NCBI RefSeq assembly: GCF_017306545.1 | Contig: NZ_JAFKID010000007.1 | Span: 186,001-250,000, forward strand | Length of the DNA stretch: 64,000 nucleotides | Direction of reading: 5' to 3' | Origin: Mesorhizobium sp. | GTDB taxonomy: Bacteria > Pseudomonadota > Alphaproteobacteria > Rhizobiales > Rhizobiaceae | Part shown: piece after piece, positions 8,740-20,100 of the stretch | Layout: every line of letters starts with the position of its first letter | How positions within the stretch are numbered: the first letter of the stretch is position 1 | Notes under the pieces: generated by a model | What the model saw: the letters and a program-made list of their open reading frames with translations, nothing else | Told to the model about the DNA's origin: nothing | Databases searched by the model: none | Made by a program: the position numbers and the translations under genes

Positions 8740-9624
8740 ATGACCCCGCGCGTCGTCTTCCCGAACAAGATCCTGCCGTATCTCCTGGTGGCGCCGCAGC
8801 TCGCCATCACGCTGATCTTCTTTTATTGGCCGGCGGGGCAGGCGCTCTACCAGTCGATGCTGAAGGAAGACCCGTTCGGGCTGAAGTCGAAATTCGTCGG
8901 GCTCGACAATTTCGCGAAAGTGCTGTCGGAGCCAGCCTACGTCAATTCCATCAAGGTGACGATTGTCTTCTCCGTCGCCACCGCCGCCGTTGCCATGGGC
9001 GTGGCGTTGCTGCTTGCCGTCATGGCCGAGAAGGTGGTGCGCGGCAAAGGCTTTTACCGCACGCTGATGATCTGGCCCTATGCGGTGGCGCCGGCCATCG
9101 CCGGCATGTTGTTCCTGTTCATGTTCAACCCGTCCATCGGCTCGGTCGCGATCCTTCTGCGCCGGCTCGGCATCGCCTGGGACCCCGTCCTCGACGGCAC
9201 GGACGCGATGATCCTGCTGGTCGTGGCGGCGGCGTGGAAGCAGATCAGCTACAACTTCCTGTTCTTCGTCGCCGGCCTTCAGGCGATTCCGAAATCGTTG
9301 ATCGAGGCGGCGGCGATCGACGGCGCGCGCGAGACGAAACGGTTCTGGACGATCGTCTTTCCTCTGCTCGCGCCGACCACTTTCTTCCTGCTGGTCATCA
9401 ATACGACCTATGCCTTTTTCGACACCTTCGGCATCGTCCATGCCGTGACCGGCGGCGGGCCGGGCAAGGCCACCGAGACGCTGGTCTACAAGGTCTACAA
9501 CGACGGTTTCGTCAATCTCCTGCTCGGTTCCTCGGCGGCCCAGTCGGTCATCCTGATGGTCATCGTCATCGCCCTCACCGCCATCCAGTTCCGCTACGTG
9601 GAAAGGAAGGTGCACTATGGGTAG
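8740..9624 (+). CDS. ugpA: sn-glycerol-3-phosphate ABC transporter permease UgpA
   Basis: A 294-residue inner-membrane permease of the MalF/UgpA type with about six membrane segments. The cytoplasmic EAA loop that contacts the ATPase reads [15 protein letters not shown], a good match to the consensus EAA---G. It begins at ATG 8740, only 7 bp after the mosaic repeat, whose terminal GGGGGAGGG acts as ribosome-binding site. It pairs with UgpE to form the channel for substrate delivered by UgpB. The gene order B-A-E-C is that of E. coli ugp. The 175-bp gap after ugpB is filled by the repeat. Confidence 0.94.
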   Translation: MTPRVVFPNKILPYLLVAPQLAITLIFFYWPAGQALYQSMLKEDPFGLKSKFVGLDNFAKVLSEPAYVNSIKVTIVFSVATAAVAMGVALLLAVMAEKVVRGKGFYRTLMIWPYAVAPAIAGMLFLFMFNPSIGSVAILLRRLGIAWDPVLDGTDAMILLVVAAAWKQISYNFLFFVAGLQAIPKSLIEAAAIDGARETKRFWTIVFPLLAPTTFFLLVINTTYAFFDTFGIVHAVTGGGPGKATETLVYKVYNDGFVNLLLGSSAAQSVILMVIVIALTAIQFRYVERKVHYG

Positions 9625-9635
9625 CGCCGACTTTT

Positions 9636-9788
9636 CCCTCCCCCTTGAGGGGAGGGTGGCCGCGCAGCGGCCGGGAGGGGTCGCCTCGGCCAAACGCCAA
9701 CACTCATATGTGACCGTGTTCTCGGAGGTGCCTTCTTCGGCGACTCCCTCCGCCGCCCTCGGCGGTACCTCCCCCTCAAGGGGGGAGG
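9636..9788. repeat. Mosaic palindromic repeat, copy 2 (ugpA-ugpE)
   Basis: About 153 bp with ends CCCTCCCCCTTGAGGGGAGG and ACCTCCCCCTCAAGGGGGG, internal hairpins GGCCGCGCAGCGGCC and CCGCCCTCGGCGG, and a centre unlike copies 1 and 3. Its 3' end GGGGGGAGG lies 7 bp before the ugpE ATG and acts as that gene's Shine-Dalgarno. Confidence 0.85.
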
Positions 9789-9795
9789 AAACGCC

Positions 9796-10644
9796 ATGAT
9801 AGGCGCATCCCGCTCCCGCGCCTATATTGCCCACGCCGTGCTGCTCCTCGGCATCCTCGTGGTGGCGTTCCCGATCTACTACACCTTCGTCGCCTCGACC
9901 CAGACCCTGCAAACCATCCTGCGGCCGCCGCTGCCGCTGCTGCCGGGCCGCGAATTTTTCACGAACTATTCGGAGGCGCTGTTCGGCGGCGTCGGGCGCA
10001 TCGGCGGCGTCGGCGTCGGCACGCTGCTGTTCAACACGACGGTGATGGCGCTGGGCATCGCCATCGGCAAGATCGCCATCTCGATCCTGTCGGCTTACGC
10101 CATCGTCTTCTTCCGCTTTCCGCTTCGAATGACGTTCTTCTGGCTGATCTTCATCACGCTGATGCTGCCGGTCGAGGTGCGTATTCTGCCGACTTACAAG
10201 GTGATGGTCGATTTCGGCCTGATCGATACCTATGCCGGGCTGATCCTGCCGCTGATCGCCTCGGCCACCGCGACGCTTTTGTTCCGGCAGTTCTTCATGA
10301 CCATTCCGGGCGAACTGGTGGAGGCCGCGCGGGTCGACGGGGCAGGGCCGTGGCGCTTCTTCTTCGATATCCTGCTGCCGCTGTCGCGCACCAACATCGC
10401 GGCGCTGTTCGTCATCCTCTTCATCTACGGCTGGACGCAGTACCTGTGGCCGCTGCTCGTGACCAACCGCAATGACATGAACACCATCGTCATCGCGCTG
10501 AAGAAGATGGTGTCGTTCGCCGACGCCGACACGCAATGGCACCTCGTCATGGTTACGGCCATGTTCGCCATCGTGCCGCCCATCCTGGTGGTGGTGCTGA
10601 TGCAGCGCTGGTTCGTGCGCGGCCTGGTGGAATCGGAGAAGTAG
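9796..10644 (+). CDS. ugpE: sn-glycerol-3-phosphate ABC transporter permease UgpE
   Basis: A 282-residue MalG-type permease with six hydrophobic segments and an EAA loop reading [19 protein letters not shown]. Near the C-terminus it has [20 protein letters not shown], a block typical of UgpE. It follows ugpA after a 171-bp gap filled by mosaic repeat 2 and precedes ugpC by 5 bp, so translation of E and C is probably coupled. It acts in the inner membrane as the second half of the translocation pore. Confidence 0.94.
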   Translation: MIGASRSRAYIAHAVLLLGILVVAFPIYYTFVASTQTLQTILRPPLPLLPGREFFTNYSEALFGGVGRIGGVGVGTLLFNTTVMALGIAIGKIAISILSAYAIVFFRFPLRMTFFWLIFITLMLPVEVRILPTYKVMVDFGLIDTYAGLILPLIASATATLLFRQFFMTIPGELVEAARVDGAGPWRFFFDILLPLSRTNIAALFVILFIYGWTQYLWPLLVTNRNDMNTIVIALKKMVSFADADTQWHLVMVTAMFAIVPPILVVVLMQRWFVRGLVESEK

Positions 10645-10649
10645 CGCTT

Positions 10650-11705
<1,056 letters not shown>

Positions 11706-11742
11706 CCTGTCGTGCCGCCTTCGGGGCTTGAAGCAGGCACCA

Positions 11743-12825
11743 TCACGCTAAAACATGCGCCTTGCCGGTGACGCCGACGCGCACCACCTCGCCGATGGCG
11801 GGGGCCTCGATGCCGGGTTTCTTCAGGATGAGCGGCGAGGAGCCGATGGCCGCGGCGTCGGGCGGGTCGGGGTTGTTGAGCAGCCGCACCGCGACCGTGC
11901 AGACGGCGCCGGCGAATTCCATGTCCGTCACCTCCGCGAACAGCATGTCGGGCGTGCCGGACATGCCCTCGCTCGACGTGCGCTTCAGAAGCACCTGTTC
12001 GGGCCTCAGCATGATGCGCGCTGTATCTTGGAGGTCGGCGCTGTCGACGGCGATGCGGCCGAGCGAGCATTGGGCGAAACCGCCGGCGATGCGTGCCGGC
12101 AGCACGATGGCGTCGCCGAGGAATTCCGCCACCATGCGGTTCTTCGGCCGAAAATAGAGGTCCTGCGGGGTGCCCACCTGCGAGAAGGCGCCTTCCCGCA
12201 TGACCGCCACCTGATCGGCGAAGGACAATGCCTCGGCCTGGTCGTGGGTGACGAGGATGGTGGTTATGCCGGCATTTTCCAGGAGTTCGGCGACGGCCTT
12301 GCGCATTGAGGAGCGCAGGCCGGTGTCGAGCGCCGAGAACGGCTCGTCCAGCAGCATCAGGCGTGGCTTGCAGGCCATGGCGCGGGCCAGCGCCACGCGC
12401 TGCTGCTGGCCGCCGGACAATTCGTGCGGCCGCCGCTTCAGGATCGTTTTGTCGAGCCCGACGATGTAGGCGAGTTCGGCGATGCGCGCGTCGCGGTGCA
12501 CCTCGCGGCGCGCCATGCCGAAGCCGATGTTGTCGGCAATGGAGAGATGCGGGAACAGCGCGCCGTCCTGCGCGACGAGGCCGATGCCGCGCCGGTGCGC
12601 CGGCACGAAGGCCGCGCCGTCGGCCAAGGTTTCGCCGGCCAGCACGATGCGGCCGCTGTCGGGCGCCTCGAAGCCGGCGATGAGGCGCAGCAGCGTGGTC
12701 TTGCCGCAGCCGGACGGCCCGACGATGGCCGTGCGGCTACCGGGCTCGATCGAGAGGTCGATGCCGGCCAGCGCCCGCACCGGGCCGTAGCTCCTGGTCA
12801 GCGCGGTGAGGTCGAGGAAGCTCAT
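11743..12825 (-). CDS. fbpC: Ferric iron ABC transporter ATP-binding protein (FbpC type)
   Basis: A 360-residue ABC ATPase. Walker [10 protein letters not shown], signature [16 protein letters not shown], Walker [17 protein letters not shown] and switch His in [11 protein letters not shown] are present. The C-terminal third (from about residue 240) is the regulatory domain of the FbpC/PotA-like branch. Its start overlaps the permease stop by 4 bp (ATGA), so it is translationally coupled. Assignment to iron rather than thiamine or spermidine rests on the Fe-type binding protein at the head of the operon and the IRO box in its promoter. Confidence 0.88.
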   Translation of the reverse strand: MSFLDLTALTRSYGPVRALAGIDLSIEPGSRTAIVGPSGCGKTTLLRLIAGFEAPDSGRIVLAGETLADGAAFVPAHRRGIGLVAQDGALFPHLSIADNIGFGMARREVHRDARIAELAYIVGLDKTILKRRPHELSGGQQQRVALARAMACKPRLMLLDEPFSALDTGLRSSMRKAVAELLENAGITTILVTHDQAEALSFADQVAVMREGAFSQVGTPQDLYFRPKNRMVAEFLGDAIVLPARIAGGFAQCSLGRIAVDSADLQDTARIMLRPEQVLLKRTSSEGMSGTPDMLFAEVTDMEFAGAVCTVAVRLLNNPDPPDAAAIGSSPLILKKPGIEAPAIGEVVRVGVTGKAHVLA

Positions 12826-14393
12826 CGTCCGGCCATCCGCTTCGATTGTGTATAAAGCAGGAAGGTCAGCGGCAGCGACAGCAGGACCATGATCGCCGCA
12901 TAGGGGGCTGCGGCAGCGTAGTCGATCTCGCCGCTAAAATTCCAGAACGCCAGCGCCAGCGTGCGCACGCCGTTCGGCGCCAGCATCTGGGTCGCGGTCA
13001 GTTCGTTGGTGATGCCGAGCGCGGCAAGCGCCATGCCGGCCGCCGCTCCCGGCGCCGAGAGGCGGATCGTCGTCGCCCACAGCGCCCTGATCGGCGGGCG
13101 GCCGAGGCCGGAGGCGGCGCGTTCCAATTCGATCGGCGCCTGGGCGATCGAGGCGCGCAGCGAGATGATGGCGCGCGGCAGGAACATCAGCGCATAGGCG
13201 ATCAGGATGGTTGCGAGCGTCTGGTAGAGCGGCAGCATGACCGTCACCGTGATCGTCACCAGCGCCAGCGCCACGACCACGCCGGGCAGCGCGCCGACCG
13301 TGTAGTTCAACCCTTCCAGCACGCGCTGCAACTTGCCGGGCGCACGGATCGACAGCCAGGCGATGGGGATGCCGGCGACGGTGGCGAGCAGGCCGCCGGC
13401 CAGCGCGAGGAACAGGGTCTGGCCGAGCGCCAGGCCGATCTCGTCCAGTTTCCACACAGCGGTCCCGCCGGCGATGAGCCAGCGCGAAATGACGACCAGA
13501 GGCACGCCGAGCGACAGGATGGCGACGAGCACCGGCAGGGCGAGCGCCGGCAGCGTCATGCGGCCGAGGCGGCTCGGCGGGCGCAGGCGAGCGGCGCCCG
13601 AGCCGACGCGGGCGTAGCGCTCCTCGCCGCGCACCAGCATCTCGAAGGCGAGCAGCGCCAGGCAGCAGGCGACGAGCACGCCGGCCAGCATGGTCGCGGC
13701 CGGGCCGTTGAAGGTCGACTGGAACTGGTCGACGATGGCCGTGGTGAAGGTGTCGAAGCGGACGAAGACGAACAGGCCGTATTCCGCCAGAAGGTGCAGG
13801 CCGACCAGCAGGGAACCGCCGCATATGGCGAGCCTGAGTTGGGGCAGGACCACCCGCAGGAAGACGCGCGACGGACCGAGCCCGAGCGAGGCGGCGGCGT
13901 CCTCCAGTGCCGGATCAAGGCGGCGCAGGCTCGCCGCCACCGGCAGGTAGAGGAAGGGGAAATAGGCGATCACCGAGATCAGCACGCCGGCCGGCAGGCC
14001 GTGGAAACCGGGCAGCATCGTCACCCAGGCATAGCTATGGACGAAGGCGGGAATAGCGAGCGGCGCCACCGCCAGCAGCGACCACAGACGGGCGCCAGGC
14101 AGATCGGTGCGTTCGGTCAGCCAGGCGAGCGCAATCGACAGCACGGCGCAGATCGGCACGGTGAGCAGCGCCAGCAGGGCGGTGTTGACGAGCAGTTCGC
14201 CGACGCGAGGCCGCACGATCAGCCTGTAGCTTTCGGCCCAGCCGGTGCGTGCCGCGATCCAGAAGATGAAGGCCAGCGGCACCAGCGCCAGCGCCGACAC
14301 CAGCAGAGCGGCGGCCGCCATCCACGGCATCGGGCGGTGGCTGCGGGCTGCGTTAAACGTCACCGGCGCAGCCTTGTCCGCGGCTGCGGTCAC
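12822..14393 (-). CDS. fbpB: Ferric iron ABC transporter permease (FbpB type, fused two-module)
   Basis: About 523 residues, a fused permease with two binding-protein-dependent transport modules. The two EAA loops are visible as [18 protein letters not shown] and [21 protein letters not shown] 14393 is proposed as start because GGAGGA lies 7 bp upstream; the longer open frame to 14513 begins with an Arg/Pro-rich stretch overlapping the hairpin after fbpA. The protein forms the whole pore for Fe3+ passed from the periplasmic binding protein. It is followed by a 4-bp overlap with fbpC. Confidence 0.88.
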   Translation of the reverse strand: MTAAADKAAPVTFNAARSHRPMPWMAAAALLVSALALVPLAFIFWIAARTGWAESYRLIVRPRVGELLVNTALLALLTVPICAVLSIALAWLTERTDLPGARLWSLLAVAPLAIPAFVHSYAWVTMLPGFHGLPAGVLISVIAYFPFLYLPVAASLRRLDPALEDAAASLGLGPSRVFLRVVLPQLRLAICGGSLLVGLHLLAEYGLFVFVRFDTFTTAIVDQFQSTFNGPAATMLAGVLVACCLALLAFEMLVRGEERYARVGSGAARLRPPSRLGRMTLPALALPVLVAILSLGVPLVVISRWLIAGGTAVWKLDEIGLALGQTLFLALAGGLLATVAGIPIAWLSIRAPGKLQRVLEGLNYTVGALPGVVVALALVTITVTVMLPLYQTLATILIAYALMFLPRAIISLRASIAQAPIELERAASGLGRPPIRALWATTIRLSAPGAAAGMALAALGITNELTATQMLAPNGVRTLALAFWNFSGEIDYAAAAPYAAIMVLLSLPLTFLLYTQSKRMAGR

Positions 14394-14486
14394 GATTGTT
14401 CCTCCGCGCGCGACCGCGCTGCGCGGCAAGGCGCGGCATGCGGCGGTCGGATCGCAACTGGAGACATGGGTTTCTCTGAAACGCTT

Positions 14487-14510
14487 CTCCCGCGGCAGGA
14501 GCCGCGGGAG
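14487..14510 (-). other. Perfect 10-bp stem-loop between fbpA and fbpB
   Basis: CTCCCGCGGC / GCCGCGGGAG with a 4-base loop, without a T-tract. It lies 35 bp after the fbpA stop and about 95 bp before the fbpB start. It could stabilise the fbpA mRNA 3' end or partially terminate transcription, lowering fbpBC relative to fbpA. Confidence 0.7.
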
Positions 14511-14544
14511 CACGAGGACGTTGCCCTTTTAGGCGGAACGCCGG

Positions 14545-15549
14545 CTAAAGCAAGCCGGCGGCCGTCATCAGGTCCGTGACCTTCTTGGCGTTGAGCATGG
14601 AGGGCTCGACCTTCGGGGCCTGCAAATCCGCCAGCGGCACCAGCTTCGGATTGGACTCGGCGCCGACGCCGACGGCGTATTCAAAGGACGTGCCGTTCTT
14701 CAGGATGGCCTGGCCGCCCTTGCCGGCGATCCACTTGAGGAATGCCTGCGCTTCTTTCGGATGCTTGCTCGAAGCCAGCACGCCGCCGCCCGAAATCGAG
14801 ACAAAGGCGCCGGGGTCCTGGTTCTTGAAGTAATGCAGGGCGACGTTCTTGCTGTTCTCGCCGGTCTTGGCCTGATCGCCGAACCAGTAATAGTGGTAGA
14901 TGATGCCGCCTTCGATCTCGCCGGCATTGACCGCCTTCATCACCGTGCCGTTGCCGCGATAGGCGGTGAAGTTCTCCTTCATGCCCTTCAGCCAGTCGGC
15001 GGTCGCCTGCTCGCCCTTGAGTTCGAGCACGGCGCTGACGATCGCCTGGAAGTCGGCGCCCGAGGGTGAAGCGGCCCAACGGCCCTTCCAGCTCGGGTCG
15101 GCCAGATCCATCAGCGACTTCGGCAGCTGGTCTTCCTTCAGCTTCTCCTTGTTGTAGGCAAAGACCGTGCTGCGCGCGGCGATGCCGATCCACTTGCCGC
15201 TGGCCGGGCGGAAGTTCTCCGGCACCTCGGCCAACGTATCGGCGTTGACGGGCGCAAACAGGCCGGCATTCTCGACCAGCACCATGGCCGGCGAGTTTTC
15301 GGTCAGGAAGACGTCGGCGGGCGAAGCCGCGCCCTCGGCGACGATCTGGTTGGAGAACTCGCTGTCGCCGCCGTTGCGCAGCGTTACCTTGATACCCGTT
15401 TCCTTGGTGAAGCCGTCGGCCCATTCCTTGGCGAGACTTTCGTGCTGGGCGTTGTAGACGACGATGCCGTCGTCTTCGGCCATCGCCGGCGAAGCGAGCA
15501 GACCGACGGCGAGGGCGGCGCCGCAAAACAGGGACAAGACGGACTTCAT
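14545..15549 (-). CDS. fbpA: Ferric iron ABC transporter, periplasmic binding protein (FbpA type)
   Basis: A 334-residue periplasmic protein with a clear signal peptide (cut after SPAMA, about residue 22). The mature start DDGIVVYNAQHESLAKEW is characteristic of FbpA/FutA-type Fe3+-binding proteins, where the first Tyr/His belong to the iron site. The FTAYRGNGTVMKAVNAGEIE and GGIIYHYYWFGDQA regions carry the paired Tyr typical of ferric sites. ATG 15549 is preceded by AAGGAGATCGTC. It is the first gene of fbpABC. The promoter region holds a TGA-N9-TCA motif, consistent with iron regulation by RirA. Confidence 0.9.
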   Translation of the reverse strand: MKSVLSLFCGAALAVGLLASPAMAEDDGIVVYNAQHESLAKEWADGFTKETGIKVTLRNGGDSEFSNQIVAEGAASPADVFLTENSPAMVLVENAGLFAPVNADTLAEVPENFRPASGKWIGIAARSTVFAYNKEKLKEDQLPKSLMDLADPSWKGRWAASPSGADFQAIVSAVLELKGEQATADWLKGMKENFTAYRGNGTVMKAVNAGEIEGGIIYHYYWFGDQAKTGENSKNVALHYFKNQDPGAFVSISGGGVLASSKHPKEAQAFLKWIAGKGGQAILKNGTSFEYAVGVGAESNPKLVPLADLQAPKVEPSMLNAKKVTDLMTAAGLL

Positions 15550-15590
15550 GACGATCTCCTTGGACGTCGGACGCTGTGAAGGACGGGCTC

Positions 15591-15619
15591 CCATATCAAT
15601 ACATGACAAGCAAGGTCAA
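15591..15619 (-). promoter_or_regulatory. Putative fbpA promoter with IRO (RirA) box
   Basis: On the minus strand TTGACC (15619-15614) and ATATGG (15596-15591) are 17 bp apart, ending about 40 bp before the fbpA ATG. Overlapping the -35 is TGACAAGCAAGGTCA (15604-15618). This fits TGA-N9-TCA, the IRO-box core described for the iron regulator RirA in rhizobia, so repression under iron-replete conditions is expected. Confidence 0.6.
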
Positions 15620-15961
15620 CATTATTATCGCGCGGCGGTATGCGGCAATTTGCAGGAACTGGCCGTCGCCGCGACCGGGAGCGTCGTTGAAGACCCTCAT
15701 ATTCCTGACGGCTGCTGCCATTGCCCCGGAAAACCGGGAAACGCGGCGCAAAATCGCGGAAATCCGGCGCAGGCCGGACAATCATCGGCCCCCGCGATAG
15801 GGCTGCGGGGCTTGTGCCGCGCATGATTGCGTCTGTATCGCGGCGCAACTTTCATGTAGAAGGCGCGCTTCGCCAATCACGGCAATTTGAATGCTGCCGC
15901 GCGCGAACCCATATGACCGCGGCGCGCGCACGACCTTCGGGTCATCCAACGGATAGAGACG
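15620..15961. other. Intergenic region between fbpA and RND operon promoters
   Basis: About 340 bp between divergent operons without a supportable gene; short open frames on both strands lack start signals and protein-like composition. It must contain the promoter of the RND pair, but no confident -35/-10 could be picked. No regulator gene sits beside the pump, so its control is presumably from elsewhere. Confidence 0.6.
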
Positions 15962-17110
15962 ATGTCGAAATTCAGGTTTCACAAGCTTGCCGCGATCGTG
16001 GTGCTCATCGGCTTCGCCGCCTGGATCGGCACCGGCGAGTTCTCCTCCGTCGGCAGCGCATCCGCCGACAACCAGAAGGCCGCCGAAGCGGGCAAGGCCG
16101 GGCAACCCAAGGCTGAAGACGCCGCGCCGGCGCGCATCGTCAAGGTGGTGAAACCGCCGCGCGACGAGCATGCCCGCGCCATCCGCATTTCGGGCCTGAC
16201 CGAAGCCGACAAGCGCGCCGTTCTGGCCACCCGCGTCGGCGGCATCATCGACAAGCTGCCGGTCAAGCAGGGCGACCGGGTCAAGACCGGCGACCTGATC
16301 CTGATGCTGGCGGCAGAGGAAAAGATTTCCGCCGTTGACAATGCCAAGGCGCTGCTTGCCCAGCGCAAGGCCGAGCTGGACGCGTCCGAGCGGCTGGCCA
16401 AGAGCGGCAACCTGCCCAAGCTGCAACTCGACACCGCCCGCTCCAACCTTGCCGCCGCGCAGTCGCAGCTCGATGCCGCGCAGGCCGAACTTGAGCGCAA
16501 CGAGGTGAAGGCGCCGTTCGACGGCGTCGTCGACCGCGTGCCGGTCGAACTCGGCAGCGCCGTCATGCAGGGCGGCGAGGTCGCGACCGTCCTGGCGCTC
16601 GATCCGGTCATCGCCCGCGGCGAGGTCAGCGAGCGCGACCTCGGTTATCTCAAGGTCGGCGACAAAGCGAGCGTGCGTCTGGTCAGCGGCCGCACCGTCG
16701 AAGGGACGGTGCGCTACATCAGCCGCGACGCGTCGTCAGCCACCCGCACCTTCCGCGTCGAGATCGCCATTCCCAATGCCGACGGCTCCATTCCCGCAGG
16801 CATGACGGCGGAAATCGCGCTTTCGGCGCAGCCGACCGACGCGGTGGTGCTGCCCCGCTCCGTGGTCACGCTCGGCAACAAGGGCGATCTCGGCATCCGT
16901 GCGGTCGACAAGGCCGACAAGGTCGTCTTCTTCCCGATCGACATTGTCGACGACACGCCGGGCGGGCTGGTGCTTGGCGGCATTCCGGCGGATGCGCGGG
17001 TGATCGTCGCGGGCCAGGAGCTGGTGACGGAAGGCGACGTGGTGCAGCCGGTCGAGGCGAGCGCCGATGAGATCAAGAAGCTGGTCGGCGACACCGCCAG
17101 CACGCAATAA
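15962..17110 (+). CDS. RND efflux pump periplasmic adaptor (membrane fusion protein)
   Basis: A 382-residue protein with an N-terminal signal/anchor (residues 8-22) and the standard HlyD-like order. A lipoyl half-domain (VGGIIDKLPVKQGDRVKTGD, near residues 90-110) is followed by an alpha hairpin rich in Ala/Glu/Leu (about 115-180) and the second lipoyl half (NEVKAPFDGVVDRVPVELG). Beta-barrel and membrane-proximal domains complete it. It links the inner-membrane RND transporter, encoded 58 bp downstream, to an outer-membrane channel not encoded here. The substrate is unknown; the family exports drugs, detergents or plant compounds in rhizobia. Confidence 0.92.
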   Translation: MSKFRFHKLAAIVVLIGFAAWIGTGEFSSVGSASADNQKAAEAGKAGQPKAEDAAPARIVKVVKPPRDEHARAIRISGLTEADKRAVLATRVGGIIDKLPVKQGDRVKTGDLILMLAAEEKISAVDNAKALLAQRKAELDASERLAKSGNLPKLQLDTARSNLAAAQSQLDAAQAELERNEVKAPFDGVVDRVPVELGSAVMQGGEVATVLALDPVIARGEVSERDLGYLKVGDKASVRLVSGRTVEGTVRYISRDASSATRTFRVEIAIPNADGSIPAGMTAEIALSAQPTDAVVLPRSVVTLGNKGDLGIRAVDKADKVVFFPIDIVDDTPGGLVLGGIPADARVIVAGQELVTEGDVVQPVEASADEIKKLVGDTASTQ

Positions 17111-17168
17111 CCGAAGCCTAGAGCGGGATGAAATCCGACCGGACCCCGCTCTGAACCGGACCCGATCC

Positions 17169-20100
17169 ATGGATATCGTCAGACTTGCCATCCGCAATGC
17201 GCGGCTGACCATCTCGGTTCTTCTCTTCCTGCTTCTGGCAGGCGCCATCGCCTATCAGTCGGTGCCGAAGGAAGCCGAGCCGGATGTGCCGATCCCGATG
17301 ATGTATGTCAGCCTGATCTATCAGGGCATCTCGCCGGAGGATTCGGAGCGCCTGCTGCTCAGGCCGATGGAAACCAAGCTCAAGAGCCTGAAGGGGCTCA
17401 AGGAGATGCGCTCGGCCGCCTTCCAGGGCGGGGGCTACGTGCTGGTGGAATTCCAGCCGCAGACCAATCTCGCCACCGCGCTACAGGACACGCGCTCCAA
17501 GGTGCAGGACGCCAAGGCCGATCTGCCGCAGGCGGCCGAGGAGCCGACCGTCAACGAGGTCAACGTTTCGGAATTTCCGGTGCTTGTCGTCACGCTTTCC
17601 GGCCATGTGCCGGAGCGCGTGCTGACGGCCGCCGCGCGCGAGCTGCGCGACCGCATCGAGGAAGTGCCCGGCGTTCTCGAAGGCGACCTGCAAGGCTCGC
17701 GCGACGATCTCGTCGAGGTCATCGTCGATCCGGTGAAGCTGTCTTCCTACGGCATCCAGCTCGACCAGCTGACGCAGGGCGTCGGCGCCTCCAACAGCCT
17801 GGTCGCCGCCGGCAACATCGAGGGCTCGGAAGGCAAATACGCCGTCAAGGTGCCGTCGCTGATCGAGACGCCGGAGGACGTCGCCAACCTGCCGGTCGTC
17901 GCCACGCCGAACGCGGTGGTGCAGGCCAAGGACGTTGCCACCATCCGCTCGACCTTCAAGGACGCCGAGACGATCACCCGCCTCGACGGCAAGCCTGCCA
18001 TCGCCATCGAGGTGAAGAAGCGCATCGGCGCCAACATCGTGCAGACGATCGAGGGCGCCAAAGCCGTCGCCGACGCTTTCGTCAAGACGGCGCCGCCCGG
18101 CATGGAAGTGACCTACACGCAGGACAAGTCGGTCTTCGTCAACCAACTGCTGACCGACCTGCAAAACCATGTGATGATCGCCGTCATCCTGGTCTTCATT
18201 GTTATCCTCTACGCGCTGTCGGGCCGCGCCTCGCTGCTGATCGGCCTGGCGATCCCGTCGTCCTTCCTGATGGGCATATTGATGCTCACCCTGATGGGCT
18301 ACACGATCAACATGATCGTGCTGTTCTCGCTCATCCTGGCAGTCGGCATGCTGGTGGACGACGCCATCATCGTCACCGAATTCGCCGAACGGCGAATGGG
18401 TGAGGGGATGCCGCGCGAAGAGGCCTTCGCGCTGGCCGCCAAACGCATGGCAGGACCGGTCATCGCCGCCACCATGACGCGCATCGCCGCCTTTTCGCCG
18501 CTGCTGTTTTGGCCCGGTATCGTCGGCGACTTCATGAAATACCTGCCGATCACGCTGATCGTGACGCTGGCGGCATCCATGCTCTATGCACTGGTGTTCA
18601 CGCCGACGCTGGGCGCCAAGTTCGCCAAGGCGCCGGTGCACGGCGAGGAAGAACACCGCGACGGCCTTTACATGGCGGTCGTCAAGCAGGCGGTGCGCTT
18701 CCCGATCACGGTGTGCGTGCTGACGGTCGCGCTGCTGGTCGGCGTCTTCATGGCCTATGGCAAGTACGGCGCCGGCGTCGAGTTCTTCCCCAATGTCGAG
18801 CCCGATTACGGCCTGCTCTACGTTCACGCGCGCGGCAATCTTTCGTTGGCCGAAATGGATGCGGCGACGAAACAGGCGGAGAACCGGCTGCTCGGCTGGC
18901 CGGGCATCAAGTCGGTCTATACGCGCGTCGGCAAAACGCAGGGCGGCGGCCAGGACATCCCGGAGGACGTCGTCGGCGTCATCCAGTACGAGTTCGTCGA
19001 CTGGCGCGAGCGCAAGGCCGCTAACCAGATTCTCGACGATCTGCGCAAGGCGATGGCAGGCATTCCCGGCGTCGATGTCGAGGTGCGCGTGCCGGAGGCT
19101 GGCCCGCCGACAGGCAAGCCGATCCAGATCCGCCTTTCCGCCGTCGATCCCGAGGGGCTGGACAAGGTGGCGAAAACAGTGGCCGCGCATATCGCCAAGG
19201 TGCCGGGCGTCATCGACGTCTCCGACGGCCTGCCGCCGCCCGGCGTAGACTGGGCCTTGGAGGTCGACCGCGCCAAGGCGGCGCAGTACGGCATCAGCCC
19301 GATGTCGGTCGGCACGGTGGTGCAACTCGTCACCAACGGGCTGAAGCTCAGCGAGTACAGGCCGGCCGGCGCCGACAAGGCCGTCGATATCCGGCTGCGC
19401 CTGCCTGAAGACCGGCGCACCCTGTCGACGCTGGACGAACTGCGCGTCCAGACCAACCAGGGCGCGGTGCCGATCTCCAACTTCGTCGTGCGCAAGCCGG
19501 AGCCGAGCGTCGGCATCCTGAACCGCATCGACGGCGCCCGCACCGTCGTGGTGCAAGGCAACGTCGCCGCCGGCAAGCAGGTTGCCGCCGTGCAGGCCGA
19601 GGTGACGAAGGCGGTGGCCGAGATGGGCCTGCCGTCGAACGTGCGCTGGAAACTCGCCGGCTCCAACGAGGACAGCGCGGAAGCGTCCGCCTTCCTGTCG
19701 AAAGCCTTCGGCGCGGCGATCTTCCTGATCTTCCTGGTGCTGCTCGCCCAGTTCAACAAATTCACCAGCGTGTTCCTGGTGCTGTCCTGCGTGGTGATGG
19801 CGACGATCGGCGTCTTCCTCGGCCTGCTTCTGACAGGCGAGGCTTTCGGCATCGTCATGTCCGGCATCGGCGTCATCGCGCTGGCCGGCGTGGTGGTGAA
19901 CAACAACATCGTCCTGATCGACACCTACGACCGGCTGCGCGAAGAGGGTTGGGACAAAATGGAGGCGGTGCTTCAGACCTGCCGCGAGCGCGCGCGTCCG
20001 GTGGTGCTGACGGCGGTGTCGGCCATCCTCGGCGTGCTGCCGATCGCCTTCGGCCTCGGCCTGGAGATCTTCCACCACGAGACGACGATCAATGCGCCGT

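Noticed and set aside
8561-9799. Short frames in the ugp gaps reading SPLEGE and GTSPSRGE
   Set aside because: These are translations of the mosaic palindromic repeats; the same peptides appear wherever the repeat occurs.
12846-14579. 577-codon open frame opposite fbpB
   Set aside because: It is antisense to the two-module permease, and its composition (Arg/Gln/Asp-rich, no hydrophobic core) is artefactual.
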